This document shows positions 21,013 to 32,401 of a stretch of DNA of 64,000 bases, in pieces. Source of the stretch: Scedosporium boydii (Eukaryota > Ascomycota > Sordariomycetes > Microascales > Microascaceae). A program made the position numbers and the translations under genes. Below the pieces are notes generated by a model. That model was given only the letters and a program-made list of their open reading frames with translations. It did not search any database and was not told where the DNA came from. The stretch is taken from positions 1 to 64,000 of the forward strand of contig NJFT01000190.1 of NCBI GenBank assembly GCA_002221725.1, read 5' to 3'. Numbering within the stretch: the first letter of the stretch is position 1; the number at the start of each line of letters is the position of its first letter.

Positions 21013-22091
21013 TTTAGTGTGCGAGGGGCTGGTCGCAACGACAGCAGCGATGAAGGCATGTATTTGATGCAACCGTATAGCAGCTACAGAGAGTCGGATT
21101 TGTGTCACTTATAGCCCCAGTTGTGATTTTATCTCTGAGGTCCATCCGTTTCGATTTAGGGTACTGTAGTAGTCTCTTGGACTGAACTCAACTCTAGGCC
21201 GAAGATAGGGCGAAGCGACGGACTACGGCGCCCCTAGCACTCATTGAAGTTTAGCGCACGCTCAGGCTCTCCTCTTCCTCATCGCTGGCCCTCCTCCCCA
21301 AACTCGGCAATTCTCTTAATCTCGCGATGTGTCACGACCCTGGCAAGTCACCGATGTAGAGGCTGGGCGGGGAGGAACAGCAGAATGACGGGCGGACCCC
21401 AGAGCCACGCGCCCATCGCAGAAAAGTTGTCGGGGTGGTTGGGCCGCCACAGTAGAGCAACGGCTGAAGGAATTAGCTCCTCAGGGCTGGGGGAATGTGG
21501 ATGTAAAGCTAGACTCTACTACTCATATCTGTTAATATTCTTTGCTCTTTCGCAATTTACTCAAGCAACTCTGCCACCTACACTTAAATACACGTTACGC
21601 ACCTTATCATACTTCATGATGCTGGCCGTCGCTCAGCATCAGAAAATGAATCTCTATACAGCCGAGAATAAGAAGGTATAATATGCATACTTGGCTTGTC
21701 TCTCGGTGCCTCTAAGAAAGACTGATTGCAATGATAACCCGGAACGTGGCTACCTAACATCTCCTTCCGACGAAGCATCTCCGGGGTCGCGGATTGGTGC
21801 TGTCTGTGACTCGATTCCATGATTCGTCACGTCTTCACGTCGACGAGGGTACTGAAGATATTCTAATCAGGATAAAGATTTAGACTAGGCGAGCTTAATA
21901 TACAATTCAGGGAAGAGTTCGGTGGATCTATGCGGGGAAAGCACAGGAGAAAACGCTGGGGCCATCGTCATCGCCCGTACTGGAATGTATTCCCTTCCTC
22001 ACCAGGAGACGTGGCATCAAGGTCGATAGCATGTGGTTGGGGGCTTGGGTCCCTGCAGACTCCCTAAAAATATATTTAGCAAAAGTATCAA
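21013..22091. other. Intergenic with a short unassigned membrane-protein-like relic
   Basis: On the minus strand at about 21240-21460 a frame reads WRPNHPDNFSAMGAWLWG, then PPVILLFLPAQPLH, a TGA, and HREIKRIAEFGEEGQ, another TGA. It looks like the C-terminus of a decayed membrane protein that I cannot name. The remainder is the 3' region of the TRK gene. Confidence 0.35.
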
Positions 22092-24412
22092 CTATGGAGG
22101 GGACTGATTACTTGCATGAGGGCTAGCTGTTCCTCCCTGCAGTGAACAGTTCGCTGGGCCCGCCGGGGCTGTGGCCTCGTCGTCGCTTTCGCTCGGTATG
22201 TCGACCCCCTCGGTGAGTTGCGACTCGCTGGGTAGCATGATGGCACGGTCAAGAGCGTAGGGAAGCATGCGGTGGCGTCCACGAATCATCATGAGACAGA
22301 GTACTACCTTGCTAAGTGTGGTAAACTGGCCGGAAAAGGAGGTATTGACGGTCGGGTGTCCCAGAGACAGCCCGACGTTGCCACTGTAGGGTTAAGTGAG
22401 CAGTCGAGGCCAATCCAATGAGGGGGCGGGGTACTTACTATGCAGAGACACATTCGAAAATGACGGGAAATACGGAAAACGCAGGCTCGCTCTCGTCCAT
22501 GATCCGTCCAGCCTCACCGATGCAGATTATGAAGGTGCCCAAGAAGATATACCAGAGATCGAAGGACAGCTGGTTGCGGATGTGTGACTTGATGTACGTC
22601 TTGGGGTCGGATTCGTCAGGGCTTTGCTCGGCTTCGTACAGGCCAAGGGACTTCTCCTCGTAGGTGTTGGAGGCGCGGACACTGATCGCGATAGGGAAGA
22701 TTGCAATGTACATCATGACAAGCAGACTGAACTGCACAGCAGGGTTAACGGAAGCTAGGGACAGAGTCGAGGTGCCACAGTGACGAGATGACGCTGCCTG
22801 GAACAAGGCGGAAAGAATGCGTGGTCCCATGGGGAGGTCATTAACGGCCGGATTGTCTAAGTCGAGGACAATAATTAAGAGGACATCCACGAAATTCAGA
22901 ATGAACAGAACGGCAGTGAGAATCCACGTCGGTTTGCTCGGAAAAAGAAGTATATAGCACCGGCGGGGATGGTCGAGCAAGAACTGTAGGTCCTCCTTGA
23001 TAGCCGAGCCCTTAGGCACTAGTTTCGATGTAGACCAGAGAACAAGACGGAGAAAGACGGGATAGAATGTGTGGCCTGCAAAAGCCATGAAGGTCATGCA
23101 TAGCATTGGCCAGGTCGCATCTTTGAAAGTTGCCATTGAGTCCGGAGTAAGAGTGAAGCCAAGGTTATTTCCCATAGTCTGAGCGGAATAGAAAGCCCAC
23201 CAGGTTTTCCCTATGCCGCACTCTTCGAGCCAGTCTAAGTATTTTTGGGGGGCATTGTGGATCCAAGGAAGTAGGCACACGACACCAAAGAGGTGAAGTC
23301 CAAAGAAATAGCCCAGTATAAACTTAAGCAGTAGCTTAAGAGCGCGATACTCAATGCCACCAAGAACTTCACGGTCGGTGCTAGTCAGGTTATAAAACCG
23401 GGAGTTTCTCCCAATCGTAACCCGGCGGGTCAAATGTGGGAGATGTAGCGTTTTGGGTTCCGTGGGTACACTGGAAGACTTGCGTTTGGGATGAGGGGGT
23501 GTATGTCCCAAGGCGAGGATCGAAGTGGCGGCACGCTCGAGGGAGCGCGTGGTCATTAACGCGGGTTGGCTGGCACTGAATTTGTAAGGACGACGACGAG
23601 ACAGGCCACTGACGCTACTCAGCGCACTAGAAGTTCGTTGCAGGGCTGGTCTGATGGTGTCCACGTCATCGCTGTTGCGTCTTCGTCTGTACGCGGTGCT
23701 AATCTCGACTAGGGGCTGTCCTGCGTCGCGCTGTCGAGGTCCAGGGATGTGCAAAGTTTGCCCATCAGCCTCCTGCTGGAGGAGGTACGGTTCATCGACC
23801 CTTCCGTCAAAGGTAATCGTAGTGCGTCCAAGGGGAAGGCTCAGGTCAGTGTCATCGAGGGCCGAAGTGACTGCGCCCTCTTGGTCTGTAGACCGCTGAG
23901 AAGGACTATTAGAAGGGTCTGTAGAATGTTGTTTAGCACGTCGCTCCTCGTCGAGCGATTGTTTCTCCCGGCGAGCCTCTTCATCATGTCCGTCGTAGGT
24001 GCGCACGAAGCTCCCCAGGCGGCGACGGAACCAGTAGAGGCGTACGACAACGACAACAATGCTGATAAAAACCATGTTCGTGATGGTTGGGATGACATAT
24101 ATGTAGACCTGCTGATATGTCTTCAGGTCTTTGACATCGACGCTGCATTTAAGTCAGTATATTCTTATGTATGTGGCAGAGACGACTAGGCCCACGTGTT
24201 AAGCCCTGACTCGGTAGATCCGCTGGCGCCAAAGAAGAAGACGTCAACAGCGTCTAGATTGCCATAGGGATACAGAACTGGGAACGCCATGAGGGCGCAA
24301 GTCATGATCCAGCCATCTACTCACTCATGGTCAGCTGGTGATCCAGGTCCGCCTGTCAGACAGCGGGAATCCTACAGTGCAGAGTGATGAAGTTGGGCTT
24401 CATTTTCCGCAT
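22092..24412 (-). CDS. TRK-type potassium uptake transporter
   Basis: 717-aa plasma-membrane K+ transporter (TrkH/Trk1 family). Minus-strand exons are 24412-24376, 24316-24196, 24142-22439 and 22383-22092, all in phase. The N-terminal pieces match the family: MKPNFITLHY, then VLYPYGNLDAVDVFFFGAS and STESGLNTVDVKDLKTYQQ. A long hydrophilic cytoplasmic loop (about residues 95-280) is followed by the transporter core: AQTMGNNLGFTLTPDSMATF, FQAASSRHCGTSTLSL (a pore-loop selectivity region), and SAYGNVGLSLGHPTVNTSFS with MMIRGRHRMLPYALDRAIML at the C-terminus. Typical fungal TRKs are 750-950 aa, so the loop is short here. It is head-to-head with the TOK channel gene at 25192. Confidence 0.93.
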
Positions 24413-25191
24413 CTTGGGTAACGCTTCAAGGATTCGACTATTGTACACGTCTAGTGCTGCTGGCGCCGTCGACTATCGATGTTCTGGGGATCGACGAGAT
24501 ACAAGAGGACGAAAAAATTCCGGGTAAGTTACGTGGCTAGGCTATGCAGAGGCCTTAAATTTTTCTCGGATGTGGAGGACCCATGAGCCGACGCCAAGCT
24601 GGTCAGCTGAGTTTTTTTTTTTTGGGGGGGGGGGGGGGGGGGGAGGGGGGGGGTTGCCGACGAGAACGAGGAATTTTCATGCGCAGACCGAAAGATAGGG
24701 TACGGTATAATAAATGAGAAAGATGAACTAGTCGCAGGGTGATTTGATAGAGACAGCTGGGGGCGTGGCGATTTCTCAGGTCATTGGCGCAGCAGTATGC
24801 AGAGCTCAACACTCTAAAGCCAACATTGAAGTGCTGCTTGCGTCAGACTCACCCCAATTGCGCAGGGTCAACCACACCACCAGGGCGTCACGTCACGTTG
24901 CCGAGTCGGAGTGTTGGCACATGGAAGCTCCCACACCGCCAAGACTGCTGCGAGCCGCGTCCAAACTCAAAAGCCTGGGCAGGCACTTCGTAGTTGAGCA
25001 TGTTCCGTGCTGGAAAATACGCTGGGACATGGCTCTTGTCGTTCCACGCTTCACAACACCGCCATTTCTGCAATTGCAGCGTCTCCCTCGCTGCCCATGA
25101 ATTGCTGCAAGGTCACTGTTCGATGTTATGGATTTAGCGACCTTGTTCACTCAACACCGCGACAGCAGACCTACGTTCGAACCGCGTCATC
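24413..25191. promoter_or_regulatory. Divergent promoter between TRK and TOK potassium genes
   Basis: 779 bp separate the start codon of TRK (minus) from that of TOK (plus), and no gene lies between. The strand-asymmetric T12/G20 tract at 24612-24653 lies in the middle. Open frames here (for example plus 24744-25100) have no motif. Confidence 0.6.
24612..24653 (+). repeat. Homopolymer tract T12-G20-A-G9
   Basis: Twelve T are followed by twenty G, one A and nine G. Such a G-run can form quadruplex structure on the plus strand. Length is likely to vary between isolates and may be affected by sequencing error. Confidence 0.9.
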
Positions 25192-27588
25192 ATGGATAAC
25201 CCTAACTGTGGGGACGAAAACGACCTGCGTTTTCGCGAGGGAAACCTGCAGCCCGGAGACAAGTGGCTCAGCCATGGCGATAAGGAGGCTTACTTAGCCC
25301 CAAGGTAAGGACGCGTCAAGGTCTTGGCCGGCAGGAAGCCTGCCTAAGCTGACAACAACCTTGTTCTTCACAGTCGATGGTGGTTTGCATCCTCAGCCTT
25401 TCCCATGATTGCAGGCACACTCGGTCCCGTAGCCTCGGCTTTCAGTATCTGCGCCCTCGTCCAACCCTGGCGGCAACATATAATAGACGGAAACATAGAA
25501 AGGGCGGAATTTGTAAATGACCCGCGATGGTATGTCTGATGTCTGGTACTTTTGTGGGAGTTGCCTGCGCATGCTCTGGAAGAAACGTACGGGGTGTAGT
25601 CACTGATAAAATGGGCGGCATTATACCCCAGCGTAAGCGACCACGAAGATTGTACATTCTAACTCTGGTCAGGCTTCTTATTGTCAACAGTCTTCAACTT
25701 GCCGTCGCTATCATATCCAACATCTTCATCCTTCTCAATATGGCTAGACGCATTCGATTCTCCGTCGCTCAGCCGATCACGATTGTGGGATGGTATATCT
25801 CCGCCATATGTCTAGCATCCCTCTGTGCCACAGCTGCAGGACCACTTGTCATTGAGCCACAGGATGAATACGTCTTGTCTCAGGCCTTTTGGTATGGTAT
25901 ATGGGCAGCAATACTCTATCTTGTGGTGGCGTCTCTTATGGTCATTACCGTGTACGGCGCTTACACTGGCCACTACGCGAAGGATTTTATGTTGACCATG
26001 AGCCAACGAACGCTCATGCTCCAGACGATCATGCTCCTTCTCTACCTACTAGTTGGTGCCCTCGTCTTCTCCACCATCGAAGGTTGGCCCTACCTAGATG
26101 CCGTATACTGGGCTAATGTGACCCTATTCACCGTCGGATTCGGCGACTTTGCCGCCACGACGACCTTGGGACGTGCCCTCCTGATTCCTTATGCCCTTGT
26201 CGGAGTTATCAGCTTAGGTCTGGTCATCGGCTCGATCCGCAGCATGGTCATAGACGGTGGTCGACACCGAGTGAATGCCAGGTTGGTCGAGAAGAAGCGC
26301 AGGAAGATAGTGAAGCAAGTATTCCGCAAGGGAGAAGATGGCACCCTGAGCGCCCTCCAAGACGAAGATTGCGCAAACGCCACGCCTGAGGAGAAGAAAA
26401 TGATAGAGTATCGCCGCCGATGGGAAGAATTCAATCTTATGCGCAGGATCCTCACGGAAGCTTCTGTCATGCGGCGCTGGGTAGCCTTGGGTGTCTCCGC
26501 CGGCTCGTGGTTGGTACTCTGGCTCGTTGGCGCCAAGGTCTTTCAGGAATTCGAACGGCCCTACCAGCATTGGACCTACTTTGACGGCTTTTACTTCACG
26601 TTCGTGACTCTCACCACTATCGGTTACGGCGATCGCACGCCAGTCTCCAACGGCGGCAAGTCCTTTTTTGTGTTTTGGGCCTTGCTTGCGTTGCCTACCG
26701 TGACGGTGCTGATCTCTAACGCCGGGGACACTGTCGTCAGGGTGGTCCGAGACGCCACGCTGCAGCTTGGTAATATCACCATCCTACCCAGCGATCGGGG
26801 ATTCAAGAGAGATATTCGTCGGATAATCAACAAACTCTGTATGGTGCCACTCTTCAGGAAAGACTTCCGTGGTGCACCTCCCGGATTCTACAGCAATGCG
26901 CAGCCTGTCGATCTCGGTGATGACGACCCTACGACCGTGCGCTATGGGATAAATGATCGAGAGGAGAAGGGCGAGGAGGGTTGGCAGAGAGAGCAGCAGG
27001 ATGCTTGGTTAGGGTCCTTTCGCTGTCATCATCGTACAGCCTTTTGAGCTGGAACTAACTACGACTGCTAGTGACTCGACCATGAACGGGACAGCTCTTC
27101 GGGGCCATCTGCCAGCAACCCGAGATGCGACACAGCCACTCCCGTGCAATCCAGCCGATTACCGCTATGTTCTGATCGCCGAAATAGCCAAAGTGATGAA
27201 AGACCACATGGAGGATACAAACAAGTGCTACTCGTTCGCAGAGTGGTCATGGTACCTGAAGCTGATCGGTGAGGATGAGAGCAGCCCGGAGACGCACCGA
27301 ACGCACCCACATAACCAACAGCAGGCACCCTGCCAGGGCCCGTCTGCGGGGCAGGCGGTAGAGGCAGCGGAGAAGTGGAGCTGGGTAGGAATTCGGAGCC
27401 CTCTTGTCAGCAGTACAGGCGAGTGTGAGTGGATTCTGAAAAGATTGACGGCAAAGCTTCATGAAGAGTTGGGGGCAGCGGCAGCAAGAGAGCAGGGTAC
27501 AGTGAGCGGAGAAGGATGCTCTCACCTGGCTGATTTTCGCTGTCCTGTAATTCTTGATACTAATGTAGTCCTTGAGACAGGAGGATAG
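25192..27588 (+). CDS. TOK-type two-pore outward-rectifying potassium channel
   Basis: 706-aa plasma-membrane K+ channel of the fungal TOK family (8 TM, two pore loops). Exons are 25192-25304, 25374-25529, 25673-27007 and 27072-27588, all in phase. Key stretches are RWWFASSAFPMIAGTLGPVA (first TMs), LLNMARRIRFSVAQPITIVG, pore 1 TLFTVGFGDF (filter near residue 243) and pore 2 TLTTIGYGDRTP (filter near residue 404). The C-terminal cytoplasmic tail includes ADYRYVLIAEIAKV and CYSFAEWSWYLKLIGEDESS, typical of fungal TOKs, which confirms the last intron. The filter sequences GFGD and GYGD are intact, so the channel should be K+-selective. It is divergent from a K+ uptake transporter, so both sides of K+ flux share one promoter region. 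Confidence 0.94.
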
Positions 27589-28106
27589 CGGAGAGGGTGT
27601 GGATCAGATGCGTCCAAGCCAAAGAATGTCGTTGATTAGGTCGAAGGACGGATGAAGATAAACAAGCAATCTCGAGTCTCAATGTCCCTCGATAGAATCT
27701 CACTTCCCTCATTTTATGGCCTGTCGGCTGCAAGTCACCGCAGTTCAATATTTCCGCAAAGCTCGCATCTTCTCGCCAGCCACAGTTGCGCCATTAACCC
27801 AGGAATCGCATCCCATCGGCAAAGACCACGTCAGTCGTCTCAAGTCCCTCCGACCCTTCCTACTTCTTTCCAAACCTCAGGGTCCAGGCGACGGTCCACG
27901 AGTACATCCGGGGAATTTCCTGTCGCGGGACCACCCGCATTCGTACCACAACCAGTAGTCAGTGAAAGTTGGGCACATCACCGGCATATGCGCAGGCATA
28001 CCACGCCAGCTTGCCTTCTCCACCGTGTTCCCCTCAGCCGAGAGGTGCGTCTTTCCATCCTCTCGAGGGTCGAGAGGGAAGCGCTGGGCCCCCGTGGCGA
28101 AGTCCA
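27589..28106. other. Intergenic between convergent units
   Basis: 3' ends of TOK (plus) and the 2EXR-like gene (minus) face each other. Overlapping frames here are not convincing. Confidence 0.5.
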
Positions 28107-29076
28107 CTACTTTTCCGCCTCCCCCTTCTTGTAATACTCGACGGCGTCGAAGTCCATGGTAAAGGTCCAGAGGCGTGGCATATATTGGAACGTCAAGCCC
28201 CAACAATTGTTCTCGAACACCACAGGCGGACACCAATCAGCATTTGGGCCATCCGGCGTGGGCTCCCCGCAACCAAAGCCTTCCGTCGCTTCCTCATCCA
28301 ATCCCGTGGTTTCGGGGTCGAGAAAGTGCCGGAACGGATTGATGCAGTACGGCGTCGTGTCGGCGGGATGCCGCCTTCCCTTGCTTCAAATTGTGATCCT
28401 CAAGTGCTCAATACGGCGTAAGGCGTTCAGGTTGCCCGCACATATCGGAAGGAGGTCGTGTTGGAGAGACATGGCGTCGGTGTAGATGTGACCATTGACG
28501 ATTTTGTCCGCCTGGTGCGGAGCGAGACAAGAGAAAAAGTTCCGAATCTTGGTACGGCCGCGCGGGGAAGGGTACCACGGATCTAATACAGGCGGCCTGT
28601 TGGCCTTAAGGCGATGAAAGTGCGACATGAGGGTGACCTGGGGAAGTGCCTCTCTGACTGCCTCGGTGTAGGTCCGCTTGCACGTTAGGAGAATCTCAAC
28701 GTCTATTTTTGGGTGGTCCACGCCAAATTCCGAGGGGCGAACCCATTTCTTTTTTTGGAGGATAGTTCGTACCATCATTATCGTCGTAAACGGCCATCGG
28801 GAAGAAATGATAGCGTTCGGCTGGCTCCAGGTCCTTAAGGGGATCCCAATCTCATGCGTCTACATTATTCGCCTCGGGAAGGCTGCTTGCGACATCATCG
28901 TTCGGATCTCCGTCGTGGCTGTGCCTCACGCGAAAATCATGTGGCACTTTTCCCGTTTCGTACGGCGAGAGAGCATATTTAAAGATTATCACGCGAAATT
29001 CGGGTGGAAGTTTGGTGAAAAGGGGGCGGTTGGGTTGGGGGTCCGGACGCCAATCCTGAGGTCTGAGCTCGGCCAT
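28107..29076 (-). pseudogene. 2EXR-like (F-box-like) hypothetical gene, damaged
   Basis: The minus strand starts with MAELRPQDW and LFTKLPPEFRVIIFKYALSP, the start pattern of fungal 2EXR/F-box-like proteins of unknown function. The protein-like reading then continues across three lesions. They are an in-frame TGA at 28854-28852, a one-base excess in an A7 run (T7 on plus, 28750-28756) that shifts the frame before KKKWVRPSEFGVDHP, and another in-frame TGA at 28388-28386. The last part ends WTFTMDFDAVEYYKKGEAEK at 28107. Total length is 970 nt, which is 323 codons plus one base, so a single insertion explains the shift. Both TGA could derive from CGA or TGG by one transition. An intron covering the first TGA is conceivable, but the intervening translation reads as protein. 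Function unknown. Confidence 0.65.
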
Positions 29077-30250
29077 CTTTGAGAGAGCAGGTTGGGAGGA
29101 TGACGTTTAAAGGTTCGTAGGGTGGTAAAGAGGAGATGCCGAGTGGGCTGGGAGAGGTGATTGTAGAGATACCATTCGGAGAGGATTCTCAAACAGGATG
29201 GTGATGGAAATCTTCTGTTGCCCGGGAGGCTGGAGGCTGGAGGCTGTAGACTGGGAGAGGAAAGGCTGAGGATGCTGAGAGGAGAAGGGATGTTTGCGGC
29301 CTTATGTTTACTTCTCTTGCTCCAGTGACAAGAGTTTTATTGGGGTATTCTATAGTAACTTGTGAAAGCGACGGATAGGTATGAGTATTTATATTGTCGT
29401 TTACTTTAGGCAGACCGAGTCGCGGGAATAGCTTCAAGGATGAACTGGCTTCTTGCCATTCAAGGGTACCTAGCTCCAAGTTCTATTATAACAACAAGGC
29501 CTATTTTGTAAACCATATTTCTAACATAGGAAGGAGCCTGGCTAATAAATGGTATCTCCTTCGGACAGAATACCTTGAAGCTTCATCCCACGTCAAGTTT
29601 TTTCTTCTCCGGCTCAAGGATAGTTGCCCATTCGGCTTCGAGAATTCAGCAGTGCTACAATAAATCAGTGTGGCCGAATAGTGAAGTCGCCAAGGTTGGT
29701 TAAAGGTGATATTCCGATATTCCGGCAGAAGAGTGGAGGCTACCGCACGGAGGTTTTTTATGATGAAATAAGTGCCTTCGTAAGGCTCCGAATTCAAACA
29801 CACCTTCGAAGTTATCCAGGAGCTGTGGAATGTGAATGTGAGCACTTGGCACGCGCACACCCCAAGCGTGGGCGATCCTTCCAGCATGAGTGGCTGCTGT
29901 TACTCGATGATACGTGTTCCTAAAGCGGATTTAAGTCCAATTACAGACGGACACAGCTGGAGCGGCGTATCTTTCTCTTTTCGGGGACAGTGGCTAAATC
30001 CTGCACCTGTCTGACAATCATCCCTACTTAACTCTCCATAGGCTCGGAGGGAGGATCGGACTATATTGATCGCCAAACGATTACGACCATAAGCTGACAG
30101 ACCCACAAAGAAGCAGTCCGACTTGAATCGCCTCCGATTGAAGAGCTGTCATTTAAATACTTCCCACATTCGTCTCCTCTCCATAAACGCCTGAAAAATG
30201 AACACTCCCTTCTAGCCTTCTAGGTATTCCGGCTTCGATACTAATTTCTC
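29077..30250. other. Intergenic, with one copy of a decayed coding repeat
   Basis: Overlapping frames without motifs. The part at 29555-29645 resembles 32322-32400 (listed separately). 29900-30250 is the promoter of the FAD oxidase. Confidence 0.5.
29555..29645 (-). repeat. Decayed copy of the repeat at 32322-32400
   Basis: Read on the minus strand, it aligns with 32400-32290 across words such as GTGGGATGAA, GTCCGAAGGAGA and CCTATNTT, with many scattered differences (roughly 70% by eye). The two copies are in the same orientation and flank the FAD oxidase gene. Confidence 0.5.
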
Positions 30251-31949
30251 ATGGACTCTCAGAACTTGGTGGCCGTGGGCGTCACCACGGCAGCTGTCAT
30301 AATAGTTTCAATGACCGCTTCTCGATTTTTCAAGACCGCCCAAGCCACTGAACCCCCATCTCCCACCCCGGCCAGTTTCCCCGAACCGCCAGATTACGTT
30401 AAACGCTTGGCCTCGGAACTGCCGGATAGCGTCGTGTTTCCTCACGACACAGATGAATTTCAGCAGATCTTGGGCCGTTACTGGAACCAGATAAATAGGG
30501 AAACGCTCCCAGTGTGCGTAGTTCGCGCTAAGAGCGCCGAGGAGCTCAGTGTCGCGGTGAAACACCTCAAATCCGAGTTCGAGGGGAGGAGCAAGCCGCG
30601 CGGCCAATCTTTGTTTGCCATCCGGAGTGGAGGCGCCAATCCTGCCTCCGGTCTTTCTGACGTAGAGAATGGCGTCTTGCTGGACCTTTCATTGCTCTCG
30701 GATGTTGTGTTTTCCGCAGATGGATCCAGGGTTGATATTGGGCCGGGAGCTTACTGGATTGATGTTTGCAAAAAGGCCGAGGAGAGTGGCCTCGCTGTTG
30801 TTGGCGGCCGTTCCGCCCCGGTAGGCGTAGGTGGTTCAACATTGCAAGGTACGTTGAGTGATGTTAGGTGGTTCTAACTCTGCTTATCTCCAGGCCCGAA
30901 AGCTGACTTTAAATATCGCAAATATAGGAGGAATGTCGTTTTACTCTCCGAAGCGTGGGTTCGTCTGTTCCAACGTCATCAGCTACGAGGTTGTGCTTGC
31001 CGATGGCTCGATCGTCACCGCCTCGGCGGACCAGCATCCCGATCTATGGCGTGCGCTCAAAGGCGGTGGCGAGAATTTTGGAATCGTCACGCGCTTCACT
31101 ATCCCTGCGTTTCCCGCCGGCAAGATGTGGACGGCGTCCTTGCTATCTCCCGGGTTTCGGGCAGCCACGACCTTAACAGCGTTCCACGATTATGGAAAGC
31201 ATGCGACTTCCGGAGAGCCGGGCGCTTTTGACGAGAATGCAGCTCCAGTTATCCTCGCTTTTGTTTATATCGCCAAGGTGGGATTCTCGCTCTGCAGTAC
31301 GGCCCTTGCGTATACCGAATCGAATAGCAACGCGTGGCCCGAGCACTTTCGAAAATCCCCTTTCAAGTCCATTTGGTGTCTCCACAAGGCCATCAAGCAA
31401 GAGCCGCCCAGCCAGGCGATCAAAGCTTTGGGCGATACGTCACCGGCCGGTGCCCGCAATGTCTACACTACCACAACTATAAAACACGATCTCAAGACTC
31501 TTCAAGACGTATACACCATTTGGCGTGAGGCCATTCCTTCCATCAAGCACGTGGAGAACTCCAAATTCGTCCTCGTCTTGCAGCTATTGCTCCCGCAATG
31601 GCTGAATAAAGGAGACCCCAACATGCTGGGCCTCGAGGACTGCAAGGACGCTCTCGTCGTTATCGAGATCGTCAGCGACTGGAAGGACCGAAAAGACGAC
31701 GATCTAGTCCAGACGACAGCTCGTCGTTGCATCGAGAAGATGGAGCAAGCTTCCGAGGCGAATGGAGCAAGCCATCCTTTCCGCTTCCAGAACTACGCTG
31801 CGGGGTGGCAGCGGCCCGTAGAAGGCTTTGGGGTTGAAAACGTGCGGTTCATGCAAGGAGTCAGCGCAAAATATGATCCGGATGGTCTTTTCCAGACAGG
31901 GAGTGCGAGGGGATTTAAGCTCGACGCAGGTAACAAGATGACGAAATAA
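30251..31949 (+). CDS. Berberine-bridge-type FAD-linked oxidoreductase
   Basis: 539-aa oxidase (FAD_binding_4 / PCMH fold). Exons are 30251-30848 and 30928-31949, joined in phase so that STLQ continues into GGMSFYSPKRGFVCSNVISY. An N-terminal hydrophobic segment (about residues 8-26) is a signal peptide or anchor. The FAD domain shows LPVCVVRAKSAEELSVAV, FAIRSGGANPASGLSD, GPGAYWIDVC, VVGGRSAPVGVGGSTL and DLWRALKGGGENFGIVTRF. The C-terminal berberine-like motif is NYAAGWQRPVEGFG... YDPDGLFQTG. The usual SGGH motif, whose His binds FAD covalently in many members, reads SGGA here (Ala129). Such enzymes often act in secondary metabolism; no core synthase is nearby and the substrate is unknown. 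Confidence 0.9.
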
Positions 31950-32401
31950 ACTCTGGCGGATGGGCGACCTAGCTGGTATTTCACGTTTGAATATGTCTTC
32001 TTCATCAGGATGCTAGAGGCTTCGAGAGGAGAGTCTAGCAACACCAAGCCCCTTCCCTGACTCACTGAGGAGCACACCTGTCAGCAGCTGTGATCGCGTA
32101 TACCTAAGCTTACTAAAATGTGAAGGAGCAAATCAGTTCTTGAACGTATTCCTACAGCTCAAAACAATAACACCAATCCTCATATCTATCCCTCCCTTCT
32201 CCAAGTTTTTATGGAAAGAAAATATATGTATTCCATTATTATGGAGTGATAGCACATTGAACTCTAAATGAATCCTACTCTACCAATTTAACCTTGAAGA
32301 TAGGATAGAGACTGATCAACAAACAGTGTCTCCTTCGGACGGAAGATCCCCGACTTTTCATCCCACATCCCGTTTTTCAACTTCTTAACAAAGACAGCCA
32401 C
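31950..32401. other. Intergenic; protein-like relic on the minus strand
   Basis: Directly after the stop of the AAA ATPase (minus strand) the same frame reads AVFVKKLKNGMWDEKSGIFR and PKETLFVDQSLSYLQG to about 32290. It looks like coding remains, either of the ATPase tail read past TGA or of another gene. See the repeat entry. Confidence 0.45.
32290..32400 (-). repeat. Coding-like repeat, second copy of 29555-29645
   Basis: Best-preserved copy. It is open for about 37 codons in the frame of the upstream ATPase, behind its TGA stop. The other copy lies 2.7 kb away in the same orientation. Confidence 0.45.
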
